A stretch of 64,000 nt of DNA. Origin: Acidimicrobiales bacterium. Its GTDB lineage: Bacteria; Actinomycetota; Acidimicrobiia; Acidimicrobiales; MedAcidi-G1. The stretch is taken from contig JAQWTI010000035.1 in NCBI GenBank assembly GCA_029242745.1, positions 1-64,000 on the forward strand, written 5' to 3'. Positions 17,002-26,737 of this stretch are shown here, piece by piece. Position 1 is the stretch's first letter. Each line of letters begins with the position of its first letter. A model generated the notes under the pieces. That model saw only the letters and a list, made by a program, of their open reading frames with translations, was not told where the DNA came from and did not search any database. The position numbers and the translations under genes are program-made.

Positions 17002-18105
17002 ATGTCTCGCCGCGCCAAAATTACCGGATGGGGAAAGTGTGTTCCACCGGTATCGCTCAGCAACGCCGATCTCGAAAAACTCATGGATACCAATGACGAA
17101 TGGATCGTCGAGCGAACAGGGATATCTAACAGGCAACTCTCCCACGTTGAAAATACTGATCTAGCTGAACTAGCGGCTCGTAGAGCGTTGGCCTGTTCCG
17201 GACTAGACGCGTCAGAAATCGATCTCGTAGTGGTTGCCACCTGTACCCCAGAAATCCTCTGTCCAAGCGTGGCCGCCATGGTCCAGGATCGAATTGGCGC
17301 TATCAACGCCGGAGCCTTTGACCTCAACGCCGCATGCTCAGGCTTCGTATATGGCACCTCCGTGGTGGCCGGACTGATCGAATCAGGGTTCGCAGACAAG
17401 GTTCTGTTGATCGGTGCTGAGAAGTTGCACTTTGCTATGGACTACAGAGACCGTGGTACCGCCATCCTCTTCGGTGATGGTGCTGGAGCCGCCGTGTTCG
17501 AACCGTCGACCGATGGGGTGGGCGTGCTGGCCGTAGACCTGGGCGCTGACGGAGGTAAAGGTGGCACCATGCTGATCCGATCCATGGGATCCATGGGTGA
17601 ACCACAAGCAACCAATGACCCAGAAATTCACCGTCTCTACTTCGAAGGACAAGCGGTCTTCAAGATCGCCGTACAGGGCATTTCAGCTTCGGCAAAGCGA
17701 GTGCTCGAACGTGCCAACTTGACCGTAGACGACGTGGATTTAGTTATCCCCCACCAGGCAAATGCCCGAATCATTGACTCGGCAACACGTCGCCTGGGCA
17801 TCGAGCAGAGCAGGGTGTTCGTCAATATCGCGAACCTTGGCAACACCGCAGCAGCGTCGATTCCGATGGCTATTTGTGACGCCCTAGAAGCCGGTCGGGT
17901 CTCACCGGGTGACACCATCGTGCTAACTGCCTTTGGCGGTGGAGTCACCTGGGGTTCGATTGTTCTCACCTGGGGCGAGCGCGTCGAACCGGCAGGCGTA
18001 CACGTAGGCGAACTACCTCCAACCGATATGACATCGCTTGACCTGCTGCAGGACAATCTGAGGTTCTACGCCCCACTGCATACCGACAAGCCGTCGGTTG
18101 TCTAA
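17002..18105 (+). CDS. fabH: Beta-ketoacyl-ACP synthase III (FabH)
   Basis: A 367-residue thiolase-fold enzyme that condenses acyl-CoA with malonyl-ACP to start fatty acid synthesis. The catalytic triad is visible: Cys112 in A-A-C-S-G-F, His251 in H-Q-A-N-A-R-I, and Asn281 in N-L-G-N-T-A-A-A-S. ATG 17002 has AGGAAG about 7 nt upstream; the longer frame to 16861 is not supported. A C-terminal tail of about 35 residues extends beyond the usual 320-340 length. It is alone on the plus strand, without fab neighbours, so it may serve a special acyl chain rather than bulk synthesis. Confidence 0.9.
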   Translation: MSRRAKITGWGKCVPPVSLSNADLEKLMDTNDEWIVERTGISNRQLSHVENTDLAELAARRALACSGLDASEIDLVVVATCTPEILCPSVAAMVQDRIGAINAGAFDLNAACSGFVYGTSVVAGLIESGFADKVLLIGAEKLHFAMDYRDRGTAILFGDGAGAAVFEPSTDGVGVLAVDLGADGGKGGTMLIRSMGSMGEPQATNDPEIHRLYFEGQAVFKIAVQGISASAKRVLERANLTVDDVDLVIPHQANARIIDSATRRLGIEQSRVFVNIANLGNTAAASIPMAICDALEAGRVSPGDTIVLTAFGGGVTWGSIVLTWGERVEPAGVHVGELPPTDMTSLDLLQDNLRFYAPLHTDKPSVV

Positions 18106-18152
18106 ATCCCCGTCTATCTTGACGGCACTGCCTCGACAATCGATTCCTAGCC

Positions 18153-19283
18153 TTAGGGAAGTTCGATGACCATGGCTCCCACATGAGATTTCCTGATGAA
18201 CGCATCTTGAGCAGAGTGAAACTCGGACAGTGGCCAAGTAGCAGCCACCACTGGCGTTACCTCCCCGCGCTGGATATAACCCACTAGTGCCTCAAACACA
18301 GATGGCTCGTAAACCGTGCAGCCGTACAACTCGAGGTCGTTGAGGTAGAGGGTCCGCAGGTCTAGGTCCACGATGGGGCCGGCAATAGCACCAGCCGTGG
18401 TGTACCGGCCACCCCGACAGATCACCTCTAGCAACGTTGCGAAACTGGAGCCACCGACCACGTCGGCTAACACGTCGACCCGTCCATCGGCGGCTGTTGC
18501 CACCGCTGCGACCAAGTTGTTTGAAGCCCGATCAACGCAGACGTCGGCGCCAAGGGCGCCAACGGCCTCAAACTTGGCTGACGAAGTTACCGCCACCACC
18601 CGAGCACCCCGCAACTTGGCTAGTTGCACTAGCGCCGATCCCACGCCGCCAGACGCTCCAGTAATCACTACCGTGTCCCCCGCGTCCACTGCAGGCCGGG
18701 TAAGCATGTGTTCAGCGGTCGCCCAAGAACATGGAAATGACGCCAACTCGGTGTCCGAAAGGTTCAGGCGCTGGCCGTTCGCCGCGTCAACTGGATAGAC
18801 GTTACGAACCGGAATGGCGCAGAACTGGGCGTAACCACCATCGCGTTCCGATCCTAGGTATCCGGCCTTTGAGCGATCCGACGGTTCCAGAGCGTCTCGG
18901 ATCAAACTATCAGCCAATATCCGACGGCCTATCAGGCTGGGATCAGCGTTCTTACCAACAGCCACTACCTCTCCACAAGGGTCGGCGCCCTGAATACGAG
19001 GAAAAGAGAGAGCACTGCCGCCCCACGCAGCATCGCCAGCAATCACATCGACCGAAGTTGCGGCGTCGAACCCGTGGCTCGACGTGGCGCCGGTGACCGA
19101 CTTGGAGTACCACCCCTCCCGGGTGTTCACATCGGTGTTGTTCATACCGCAAGCCCGGACCCTGACAAGAACCTCATCATTGGCTGGCACCGGCACCGGG
19201 ACATCGTGGCGGAGTTCCAACATCTCCGAACCACCGTTGCCGGTCAGGTGCAGTGCTGTCATCACCTCGGGAACCGTTGTCAT
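18153..19283 (-). CDS. Quinone-reductase-type MDR oxidoreductase
   Basis: A 376-residue medium-chain dehydrogenase of the zinc-independent quinone oxidoreductase group: the usual G-H-E and cysteine lobe are absent, and C-G-M-N-N-T-D replaces the catalytic zinc site. The nucleotide motif is T-G-A-S-G-G-V-G-S-A-L-V. It would reduce quinones or enones with NADPH; the substrate is unknown. It follows the 3-hydroxyisobutyrate-type dehydrogenase with a 4-nt ATGA overlap, so the two are co-transcribed. Confidence 0.85.
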   Translation of the reverse strand: MTTVPEVMTALHLTGNGGSEMLELRHDVPVPVPANDEVLVRVRACGMNNTDVNTREGWYSKSVTGATSSHGFDAATSVDVIAGDAAWGGSALSFPRIQGADPCGEVVAVGKNADPSLIGRRILADSLIRDALEPSDRSKAGYLGSERDGGYAQFCAIPVRNVYPVDAANGQRLNLSDTELASFPCSWATAEHMLTRPAVDAGDTVVITGASGGVGSALVQLAKLRGARVVAVTSSAKFEAVGALGADVCVDRASNNLVAAVATAADGRVDVLADVVGGSSFATLLEVICRGGRYTTAGAIAGPIVDLDLRTLYLNDLELYGCTVYEPSVFEALVGYIQRGEVTPVVAATWPLSEFHSAQDAFIRKSHVGAMVIELP

Positions 19284-20257
19284 TGCGGGGGAACTACCTC
19301 GTAGCCAGATTGCTCTGGTTCCTCGTCGATCATCTCCGATGGGAAGCCTGATGTTCTGATATCTAAACCGGTGGCTTCTTCAAGTCGTCGGATGATGTTT
19401 GGTGACCACTCCCTCGGGCCGTAACGCTCCTGACCATCCTCAAAGATCTCCAACAACAGTGGTGCCACCTCTAGGGGCACGTCAGCCCGCTGAGCCACGT
19501 CAGAAAACAACGTCATGTCCTTTACAACAAGATCCATAGTGAAGTTGATATCCCGGCTGCCGTTAAGGATCACCTGACCCTCAGTCTCGTGTACGAACGA
19601 GTTGCCCGACGAGATCCGGATGGCCTCGTAGGTCGTGTTCAGGTCCACGCCAACGGCCGCTGCAGTAACTAGAGCCTCGGAGACCGTCAGCAGATTGGCC
19701 GTTGCTAAGAAGTTCGTCACTACCTTCAAGATCGAAGCAGAACCCAACGGGCCGGTATGCAGTATGCGGCGCCCCATCGCGGCAAGTACAGGTAACACCC
19801 GTTCAAAGGTGTCCCGCTCACATCCAGCGAAGATGGCAATATTGCCCGTAGCCGCCCGATGACAACCACCCGACACCGGACAGTCCACTGGTTCGACCCC
19901 AACCTCAGTCGCTAGGGCGGCGATCCGCCGCACCTCAGACTCGTCGGTAGTGCTCATCTCCAACCAGATTGGTCGCTGCCTGCTGTCGGCATTGGTTCGA
20001 ACTCGAAACCCAGCTAGGACACCATCATCGGCTTCCATGACTGCCGAGCAGGCACTGGGTGACGGCAAGCATGTGATCACTACGTCACAAACCTCCGCCA
20101 TTGAGCTTGGTGAGTCCGCCCATGAGGCTCCGCTATCGAGAAACGGCTGGGCAGCCTCCTCGTTAAGGTCACGCACGGTCAGGTTATAGCCATTGCGTAA
20201 CAGGCTGCCAGCCAACTTGCTGCCAGCGTTACCGAGTCCAATAAATCCGATATGCAT
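19280..20257 (-). CDS. 3-hydroxyisobutyrate dehydrogenase-family oxidoreductase
   Basis: A 325-residue beta-hydroxyacid dehydrogenase with the N-terminal Rossmann motif G-F-I-G-L-G-N-A-G, the substrate segment P-V-S-G-G, and the catalytic lysine in L-K-V-V-T-N-F. A C-terminal tail of about 30 residues is longer than usual. The ATG at 20257 starts the Rossmann fold directly; the frame upstream to 20497 is noncoding. First gene of a two-gene operon with the MDR gene. The true substrate could be 3-hydroxyisobutyrate, tartronate semialdehyde or another short hydroxyacid. Confidence 0.85.
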   Translation of the reverse strand: MHIGFIGLGNAGSKLAGSLLRNGYNLTVRDLNEEAAQPFLDSGASWADSPSSMAEVCDVVITCLPSPSACSAVMEADDGVLAGFRVRTNADSRQRPIWLEMSTTDESEVRRIAALATEVGVEPVDCPVSGGCHRAATGNIAIFAGCERDTFERVLPVLAAMGRRILHTGPLGSASILKVVTNFLATANLLTVSEALVTAAAVGVDLNTTYEAIRISSGNSFVHETEGQVILNGSRDINFTMDLVVKDMTLFSDVAQRADVPLEVAPLLLEIFEDGQERYGPREWSPNIIRRLEEATGLDIRTSGFPSEMIDEEPEQSGYEVVPPQ

Positions 20258-20382
20258 GCACGCGCACTCTAGACAGCGGAGGCGGAGCTCGTAGACGTAT
20301 TGTTCCCCTGGGTAACATTTTCTATGATTCGTAACCACATGTGGGGTCAATCCAACGTTGACTCCGGTAAACAACCCGTTGG

Positions 20383-20401
20383 CTGGGAGACGCTCTCCCA
20401 G
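20383..20401 (+). promoter_or_regulatory. Short hairpin in the metY leader
   Basis: A perfect 8-bp inverted repeat CTGGGAGA/TCTCCCAG with a 3-nt loop lies 43 nt before the metY start. There is no U-run, so it is not a classic terminator; it may be an operator or part of a leader structure. The surrounding 186 bp do not fit a known SAM or SAH riboswitch as far as can be seen. Confidence 0.35.
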
Positions 20402-20443
20402 ACCAGCACCACCCATCAACGCCAACTGGCCTAGGTTCTCAAT

Positions 20444-21739
20444 ATGGTCGAACCCGATCACCACCACTTCGACACCCGCGCCCTGCACGCCGGGCAACGA
20501 CCTGACCCGGTTACCGGCTCACGGGCCGTACCTATCTACCAGACCACGTCGTACGTGTTCGACTCGGTTGACCACGCAGCAGGCTTGTTCAACCTTGAGG
20601 TAAGTGGCCACCTCTATTCCCGTATCTCCAACCCCACCGTCGCCGTGCTTGAGGAACGTCTCGCCTCACTGGAAGGCGGCGTAGGTGCCGTGTGCACATC
20701 CAGCGGCCAGGCAGCGCTGCATCTGGCCATGGTCACCATTCTCAATGCTGGGGACCACGTGGTGGCTAGTCGCAACATCTACGGCGGCACCCACAACATG
20801 TTGAGCCTGACCATGCCCCGGTTTGGGGTAACCACAACCTTCGTGGACCCGCGAGACCCGAAGGCCTTCGCTGCGGCCATTCAAGAGGACACTCGCCTGG
20901 TGTTCGCTGAGACGCTCGGAAATCCCGGAATCGAGGTCTTAGATATCGCTGCGATCGCTGAAGTGGCTCATGCAGCAGGCCTTCCACTGGTCGTGGACTC
21001 GACCTTTGCCACGCCGTACCTGATCCGCCCCATCGACCACGGCGCTGACATCGTGATCCACTCGGTGACAAAATTTCTAGGTGGTCACGGTGTCGCTATT
21101 GGGGGTGTGGTGGTCGATGGTGGGCGCTTTGACTGGGCTGCTAATGGAAAATTCCCCACACTCTCGGAGCCTTACGACGGTTACCACGGCATCACATTCA
21201 CTGAGGAGTTCGGCACAGCGGCACTGTCCATGCGAGCCCGAGCCGAGGGGCTGCGTGATTTCGGCGGGTGCATGAGTCCCACCAACGCGTTCTACCTCCT
21301 CCAGGGAGTCGAAACCTTGCCGGTGCGTATGGCCCGCCACGTTGAGAACACCCTTCGAGTAGTCGAGATGCTCGACGCCCACGAAGCTGTGACATGGATT
21401 AGCCATCCGTCTCACCCCAGCCACCCAGACCACGCATTAGCCACCCGGCTCTACCCAAAGGGAGCGGGTGCCATCCTGAGTTTCGGCATCGAAGGCGGAC
21501 GCGAAGCGGGCCGACGGTTTATTGAAGCTGTCGAGTTGGCTTCTCATCTGGCAAATGTGGGGGACGCCAAAACACTTGTTATCCATCCTGGCTCTACCAC
21601 CCATCAGCAGATGAGTAGAGAGGACCTGGCAGCGGCTGGCATCAGCGAAGAACTCGTACGCCTGTCCGTCGGGCTCGAAGATCCCGACGACATCTGCGCT
21701 GATCTGTCCCGGGCCCTCCGGGTCTCTCAGCGAGCCTGA
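20444..21739 (+). CDS. metY: O-acetylhomoserine sulfhydrylase-type PLP enzyme (MetY)
   Basis: A 431-residue Cys/Met-metabolism PLP enzyme. The N-terminal [19 protein letters not shown] and S-R-I-S-N-P-T motifs are typical, and the PLP lysine is in [11 protein letters not shown] (about residue 210). The length (over 420) fits O-acetylhomoserine aminocarboxypropyltransferase rather than the shorter MetB or MetZ. It makes homocysteine (or methionine) from O-acetylhomoserine and sulfide (or methanethiol). The alpha/beta-hydrolase gene follows 11 nt later and may be co-transcribed. No metX is seen. Confidence 0.9.
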   Translation: MVEPDHHHFDTRALHAGQRPDPVTGSRAVPIYQTTSYVFDSVDHAAGLFNLEVSGHLYSRISNPTVAVLEERLASLEGGVGAVCTSSGQAALHLAMVTILNAGDHVVASRNIYGGTHNMLSLTMPRFGVTTTFVDPRDPKAFAAAIQEDTRLVFAETLGNPGIEVLDIAAIAEVAHAAGLPLVVDSTFATPYLIRPIDHGADIVIHSVTKFLGGHGVAIGGVVVDGGRFDWAANGKFPTLSEPYDGYHGITFTEEFGTAALSMRARAEGLRDFGGCMSPTNAFYLLQGVETLPVRMARHVENTLRVVEMLDAHEAVTWISHPSHPSHPDHALATRLYPKGAGAILSFGIEGGREAGRRFIEAVELASHLANVGDAKTLVIHPGSTTHQQMSREDLAAAGISEELVRLSVGLEDPDDICADLSRALRVSQRA

Positions 21740-21750
21740 GGATAGGGCTC

Positions 21751-22563
21751 ATGCGTTTCGATGTCGCCGGCCGGTCGGTACTTGCAGCCACTGGAGCTGT
21801 ACCCATTGATCGACCTGAAGTGGCTGGCGCTCCAATTGTTGTTCTGGTCCACGGAGCGGGCATGGACCGTACAGTCTGGTCCCAGCAGACGCGTTGGCTT
21901 GCCCACCACGGGACCCGCGCAGTAGCTGTCGATCTGCCTGGGCACGGTGGTTCTGACGGACCGGTGTTGGGTTCAATTTTTGAATTGGCGACTTGGATAA
22001 GTGAGGTATCTGATGCCCTAGGGGGAGCCATCCACGTCGTTGGTCACTCCATGGGAGCGTTCATCGGCCTAGAAGCGGCAGCTGAATTCCCTAACAAAAT
22101 CTCGTCGCTGGTTCTAATGGGGCTTGGAGCAGCGATGCCTGTCCACCCTGACTTGCAGACCGCTGCCGACGTTGACGATCCCCTGGCTGCTGATCTGATG
22201 GCTGGATGGATGCACGGCCCAGACCAGAAGTTCGGCACTCATCCCACACCGGGCATGTCAATGACGGGAACAGCCCGTGCCATTATTGAGACCTCTCCAA
22301 GCGGCGTTCTGGCAGAAGATCTGAAATTGTGTGCCGAATACGATGGAGCAATCGCCGCCGCTGCGGCCTTGACCTGTCAGGCCACGTTGGTGCTCGGCCG
22401 TCTGGATCGGATGACCCCTCGTAAGTCCGCCCAACCGCTAGTTGAAGCGCTGGGCCATGCCAACGTGGTCGAGTTGGCCACCTCGGGTCATGCACCGATG
22501 AGCGAAGAACCCGAAGCCGTACGGGCAGCCCTTGCGGATCACCTGTTCGCAACAGCCGATTGA
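21751..22563 (+). CDS. Alpha/beta-hydrolase
   Basis: A 270-residue alpha/beta-hydrolase with the oxyanion segment V-H-G-A-G-M-D, the nucleophile elbow G-H-S-M-G, an acidic residue in L-G-R-L-D-R-M-T, and the histidine in T-S-G-H-A-P-M. It begins 11 nt after metY. It is shorter than homoserine acetyltransferase (MetX, about 350-380 residues) and lacks its motifs, so it is not assigned to that step. Substrate unknown. Confidence 0.85.
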   Translation: MRFDVAGRSVLAATGAVPIDRPEVAGAPIVVLVHGAGMDRTVWSQQTRWLAHHGTRAVAVDLPGHGGSDGPVLGSIFELATWISEVSDALGGAIHVVGHSMGAFIGLEAAAEFPNKISSLVLMGLGAAMPVHPDLQTAADVDDPLAADLMAGWMHGPDQKFGTHPTPGMSMTGTARAIIETSPSGVLAEDLKLCAEYDGAIAAAAALTCQATLVLGRLDRMTPRKSAQPLVEALGHANVVELATSGHAPMSEEPEAVRAALADHLFATAD

Positions 22564-22590
22564 CTTCAGCCAAATCTCCCGGCTTGACAA

Positions 22591-23865
22591 CTAGTTCTGA
22601 AGCAACTCTCGGAATGGGGTCCCTTTGGCTGGCCCAGGCTCCTTGGGTAAGCCGAGGACCCGTTCACCGATGATGTTTCGCTGGACCTGATCGGTACCAC
22701 CGTAGATAGCCGGCGCAGGGCTGAACACCGTGACCTCTTGAACCACGCCACCGTAAGCACAACTCGATGGGGCCAACATGCCGTCAGCACCGATGATGAG
22801 ATTGCCCACGTCCCGACTACGTCGCACCAATTCGCTCATCGCCAGTTTCGCCATGTTGCCCTCAGCACCTGTACGACTACCCCCGGCCTTAGCGCGCATC
22901 ATGTTAAGCCGATTCAACTCGCCAAGAATGTGCAGTTTGGTGATTTCCTGCCGAATAACTGGGTCGCTCGCATTGCCGGCCTCACGGGCTAGAGAGATCA
23001 TCGCTGCAATTCCCATACCTCGTCCACCTTCGCCGTCGGGCCCACGGTTGAGACGTTCGGTGAAGTCGCCAACCCTGCTTTCCAACCGCTTGGCCTTGAG
23101 GCCAGGGGCAACCGAAACTGGTTGCTTCCCCCCTCCACCCAGGCTGGCCCGTTCGAAGGCCAGAGTGGTGTTGGCTACCGCCCAGCCGGCACCAAGACCG
23201 CCAATGACAGCATCAGCAGGAACTCGAGCCTCGTCGAGAAAAACCTCGTTAAAGAGAGCCTGACCAGTCATCTCACGAAGTGGACGTACCTCAATCCCGG
23301 GTTGGTCCATATCGATAGCAAAGTAGGTAATGCCCTGATGTTTGGGGGCTTCGAGATCGGTCCGGGCAATAAGCATGCCCCTCTGAGCCGTATGGCCACC
23401 TGATGTCCAAACTTTCTGGCCGGTGATGATCCACTCATCTCCATCACGGACTGCCTTGCACTGCAAGCCAGCCAGATCCGACCCAGCCCCCGGCTCGGAG
23501 AAGAGTTGGCACCACGACGCAGAGCCGTCGAAGATCTCCGGCACGAACCGCTCTATCTGCTCGGGGGTCCCGTGCACACCGATAGTTGGCGCTGCCAACA
23601 TCAAACCCAAGCCGTTTGGTGGGCCGACCACGTTTGCTTCGGCCAGTCCCGTTGACACCGCTGCTGTTAGATCACGACCGTAACCCCGGCCACCGGCCTC
23701 CACCGGCATTGACGGAGAAACCCATCGGCCAGCAGCCAGTCGAGTCCACCACTCAGCGACAGTGATGTCCGGATCCCAATTATCGGCAAGCCATACATCA
23801 AGTTCGGCGCGAACCTCGTCAGTGGTACCAGTTGCCGCCACTGGATTAATAGTCTCGGTCATCAT
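22591..23865 (-). CDS. Acyl-CoA dehydrogenase
   Basis: A 424-residue FAD-dependent acyl-CoA dehydrogenase. Recognisable parts are W-C-Q-L-F-S-E-P-G-A-G-S-D-L-A in the middle domain, G-Q-K-V-W-T-S-G in the FAD region, and the C-terminal I-Y-G-G-T-D-Q-V-Q-R-N-I-I-G-E-R. It introduces a trans-2 double bond in acyl-CoA and feeds electrons to ETF. Two adjacent ATGs (23865 and 23862) are equally good starts; the frame beyond is noncoding. The chain-length preference is unknown. It is similar in type to the enzyme at 46591-47829. Confidence 0.9.
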   Translation of the reverse strand: MMTETINPVAATGTTDEVRAELDVWLADNWDPDITVAEWWTRLAAGRWVSPSMPVEAGGRGYGRDLTAAVSTGLAEANVVGPPNGLGLMLAAPTIGVHGTPEQIERFVPEIFDGSASWCQLFSEPGAGSDLAGLQCKAVRDGDEWIITGQKVWTSGGHTAQRGMLIARTDLEAPKHQGITYFAIDMDQPGIEVRPLREMTGQALFNEVFLDEARVPADAVIGGLGAGWAVANTTLAFERASLGGGGKQPVSVAPGLKAKRLESRVGDFTERLNRGPDGEGGRGMGIAAMISLAREAGNASDPVIRQEITKLHILGELNRLNMMRAKAGGSRTGAEGNMAKLAMSELVRRSRDVGNLIIGADGMLAPSSCAYGGVVQEVTVFSPAPAIYGGTDQVQRNIIGERVLGLPKEPGPAKGTPFRELLQN

Positions 23866-23998
23866 TGGATTCTGACACGAGTTAGGACTCCGAGAGTCAC
23901 CCGGCCCAGCCTGTCTAGCTAGACACCCGCCGCCTCTGACTGGCGTCAGTAAGATGCGGCTTACCCGATCGGCCAAATGGCCGGAGAGGAGCCGGACG

Positions 23999-25714
23999 TT
24001 GCGCTGGTCGTCCCTTTTTATTCCTACTCTGCGTGACGCTCCGGCTGAGGCTGAGGCGGTGAGCCACCGCCTGCTCGTGAGAGGTGGCTTCATTCGCCAG
24101 TTGCAGTCTGGCCACTACTCGATGCTGCCGTTGGGGTGGCGAGTACACCAAAAAGTTGCTCAGATCATCCGTGAAGAGATGGACAATATAGGTGGCCAGG
24201 AGTTCCTACTTCCGGCCATGCACCCCGCTTCGATATGGCAGGCCTCGGGACGCTGGGATTCAATGGGTGAGGAGATGTTCCGTCTCACCGACCGAAAGGG
24301 AGCAGACCTGGCCCTTGGTATGACCCACGAAGAGGTATTCGCCACCCTTTCCCAGGAACTCAACTCGTACCGGGAACTTCCCCAACTCTGGTACCAGATT
24401 CAGTGGAAGTTCAGGGACGAGCCACGTCCCAAGTCGGGATTGCTGCGGGTGCGTGAGTTCGCCATGAAGGATTCGTACTCCTTTGACCTTGATAACGAGG
24501 GTCTAGACCGATCATTTGACCTCCACCACAATGCCTACCAACGAGTCTTCCGCCGGCTCGCTCTGGATGCCCGACCAGTAGAGGCATCTTCGGGTGCCAT
24601 GGGAGGAAGTGCCTCAATTGAGTTCATGGTGGAGTCCAACGCCGGCGAAGATGACGTGGCGGTCTGCGGAAGTTGTGGGTATGCCGCCAACGTAGAGCGG
24701 GCCACCGCTGCGCTCAAGGTCGTGGAGAACCGGCCCCAAAGTGATGCTCCACAATCGTTCCCGACGCCCGGTGTTCGCACAATCTCAGCACTTGCCGATC
24801 ACGGCCATCCATCTGTGCACCAGATAAAGACGCTGGTGTACCTAGTTGATGGACAACTCACCCTGATCCTGCTCCGCGGCGATCATTCGTTCCTAGAACA
24901 AAAATTTTCTGACGCCACTGGCGCCGTCGAAGTACTACCAGCTGAAGCTGACGAGATCCGGCAGGCTCTCGGCGCCTCGCCGGGAAGTCTGGGAGCAGTC
25001 GGCGTGACTGATCTGACTATCTACGCTGACGAGGCGCTGCGGGGCCGGACCGGTATGACCACTGGCGCCAATGTCGATGATCAGCATTTCGAAGGTGTTG
25101 ACGTGGATCGCGATATCCCCATAGATCACTGGGTGGACGTTCGCGGCATCACCGCTGGAGAAGAGTGTGCTTCCTGCGGCGACACCTTGAGAGTCGTTCG
25201 ATGTATTGAGGCTGGCCATATTTTCAAGTTAGGACAAAAATACGCCGAAGCAATGGGGGTCACAGTGCTCGATGCTGATGGTTCCAACCGTGTGCCAACC
25301 ATGGGGTCTTACGGAATTGGCGTGGGAAGAGCTATGGCCACCGTGGCTGAAACCCACCACGACGATCACGGTCTTGTTTGGCCTATGTCGATTGCCCCCT
25401 ACGAAGTGGTGCTGACCGTAGTGAAGGTTGACCACGAGGAATCAATGGTGGTGGCTGAACGCCTCTATGAGGATCTCCGCTCCGCTGGTATCGATGTCCT
25501 CCTCGACGACCGGGACGGTCGGCCGGGAGTGAAATTCGCTGATGCCGAACTCATTGGGATTCCCCTCAGGGTCACCATCGGGCCCCGCGGCTTAGAAAAC
25601 GGCCTGCTGGAGTTGACTGGCCGGGCTACTACCGATAAATCCGACGTAGCAATCGAAGACGTCGTGCCAAAGGTTGTCGACGCAGTTGTCACTGGCCGTT
25701 CTCTAGGCCGGTAA
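23999..25714 (+). CDS. proS: Prolyl-tRNA synthetase
   Basis: A 571-residue bacterial-type class II synthetase with the editing insertion between motifs 2 and 3. Motif 2 reads K-F-R-D-E-P-R-P-K-S-G-L-L-R, and the end of motif 3 reads S-Y-G-I-G-V-G-R. It charges tRNA-Pro; a tRNA-Pro gene lies at 30510. The TTG at 23999 is preferred over an ATG at 23954. It gives the family's normal start (L-R-W-S-S-L-F-I-P-T-L-R, with initiator Met) and has GAGAGGAG at the right distance, while the 15 residues added by the ATG have no counterpart in the family. Confidence 0.92.
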   Translation: MRWSSLFIPTLRDAPAEAEAVSHRLLVRGGFIRQLQSGHYSMLPLGWRVHQKVAQIIREEMDNIGGQEFLLPAMHPASIWQASGRWDSMGEEMFRLTDRKGADLALGMTHEEVFATLSQELNSYRELPQLWYQIQWKFRDEPRPKSGLLRVREFAMKDSYSFDLDNEGLDRSFDLHHNAYQRVFRRLALDARPVEASSGAMGGSASIEFMVESNAGEDDVAVCGSCGYAANVERATAALKVVENRPQSDAPQSFPTPGVRTISALADHGHPSVHQIKTLVYLVDGQLTLILLRGDHSFLEQKFSDATGAVEVLPAEADEIRQALGASPGSLGAVGVTDLTIYADEALRGRTGMTTGANVDDQHFEGVDVDRDIPIDHWVDVRGITAGEECASCGDTLRVVRCIEAGHIFKLGQKYAEAMGVTVLDADGSNRVPTMGSYGIGVGRAMATVAETHHDDHGLVWPMSIAPYEVVLTVVKVDHEESMVVAERLYEDLRSAGIDVLLDDRDGRPGVKFADAELIGIPLRVTIGPRGLENGLLELTGRATTDKSDVAIEDVVPKVVDAVVTGRSLGR

Positions 25715-25747
25715 CGTTGCGCCGACCAACCGACCGAGAACAGCGGA

Positions 25748-26134
25748 ATGCCCATGGCTAAAACCATCGATCGATCGCTCCCCATCCAACGCCACAAGAA
25801 GGTTGTTGCCACTGTCAATCTTCCCGGTGTCCCAGAGGGCACGGCAGGCAAGGTCCTGGTGTCCAACGGTGTGACCTGGTATCGGTACTGGGTTGACTTT
25901 GACAACGGTGTCCGGATGGGACACGTGGACCATCAGCAAGTCTGTTTGGCAAGCGACTGGGACGCCTTCCGCATCGACCGTGCTGAAGCCGAACGTCGAG
26001 CTGCCCAAGCCCCTGAAGATTCCACGGCAACTGACATGGAAGAGGCTGACGGCGAAGAGGCCGGCAACCAGTTCGGTGTGCCTCAACATTTAATAGAACG
26101 CAGCCGGGCGGCCCGCCAGCGCCTCGGCGCCTAA
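25748..26134 (+). CDS. Conserved-looking hypothetical protein between proS and carD
   Basis: A 128-residue protein with a basic N-terminus, a central W-Y-R-Y-W-V-D-F-D-N-G-V-R-M-G-H-V-D segment that looks like a small beta fold, and a Glu/Ala-rich C-terminus. No family is recognised and there is no signal or membrane segment. It lies 33 nt after proS and 73 nt before carD, all on one strand. An ATG two codons downstream (25754) is an equal candidate start. Confidence 0.7.
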   Translation: MPMAKTIDRSLPIQRHKKVVATVNLPGVPEGTAGKVLVSNGVTWYRYWVDFDNGVRMGHVDHQQVCLASDWDAFRIDRAEAERRAAQAPEDSTATDMEEADGEEAGNQFGVPQHLIERSRAARQRLGA

Positions 26135-26207
26135 TTCGTTTCCTCGTCAGGGTCCGTCCAGCGGCGGTATCCTGACAGTTCCCCTAATGGCCTCGGAGGC
26201 TCCCTCG

Positions 26208-26684
26208 ATGTTCAAGCCCGGCGACAAGGTCGTCTACCCGCATCACGGTGCAGCGGTCATCGTCAAAAAACAGAAAAAGAAAGCCTTTGGCGAAAACACC
26301 GAGTACCTAGTGCTCGAGATGGCCCATGGCGAGTTAACGCTCTCAGTCCCGGTCGACAAGGCCGAGGAAGTCGGCATGCGGTGGCCGATAGACAAAGACG
26401 ATGTTGAGGACCTCTTTGAGGTGCTGCAGAAGCGAGATATCAGAGAGCCGGCGAACTGGTCTCGAAGGTTCAAGAAGCACCAGGAGAAGCTTAAGAGCGG
26501 CGACGTGTATCAGGTTGCCGAGGTCGTCCGAAATCTCGCCCTCCGTGAGCAGGCAAAGGGCTTGTCAGCTGGTGAGAAAACCCTCTACACCAAGGCCCTC
26601 AGCGTGCTTGTCTCCGAGTTAGCGTTTGCCCTCAACACTCCGGAAGAAAAGGCCATGGCAAAGGTCGAAGAAGCTCTCTCCTGA
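26208..26684 (+). CDS. carD: CarD-family RNA polymerase-binding regulator
   Basis: A 158-residue protein. The N-terminal RNA-polymerase-interacting domain starts F-K-P-G-D-K-V-V-Y-P-H-H-G, and the C-terminal helical DNA-binding half includes W-S-R-R-F-K-K-H. CarD stabilises open promoter complexes in actinobacteria, especially at rRNA promoters. ATG 26208 has GGAGG 8 nt upstream and starts directly at the family's N-terminus; an ATG at 26187 would add seven residues. UspA-like and repair genes follow on the same strand. Confidence 0.93.
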   Translation: MFKPGDKVVYPHHGAAVIVKKQKKKAFGENTEYLVLEMAHGELTLSVPVDKAEEVGMRWPIDKDDVEDLFEVLQKRDIREPANWSRRFKKHQEKLKSGDVYQVAEVVRNLALREQAKGLSAGEKTLYTKALSVLVSELAFALNTPEEKAMAKVEEALS

Positions 26685-26737
26685 CCCGCCCCCGGCGTTG
26701 TCCTACACTTAGGTAGGTAACGGACGGAGGACGCCTG

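Noticed and set aside
20258-20443. SAM or SAH riboswitch upstream of metY
   Set aside because: Only a simple 8-bp hairpin is present; the conserved cores of known SAM and SAH riboswitches are not visible.
21751-22563. Hydrolase after metY as MetX
   Set aside because: It is too short and lacks MetX-specific motifs; only the general alpha/beta-hydrolase fold is supported.
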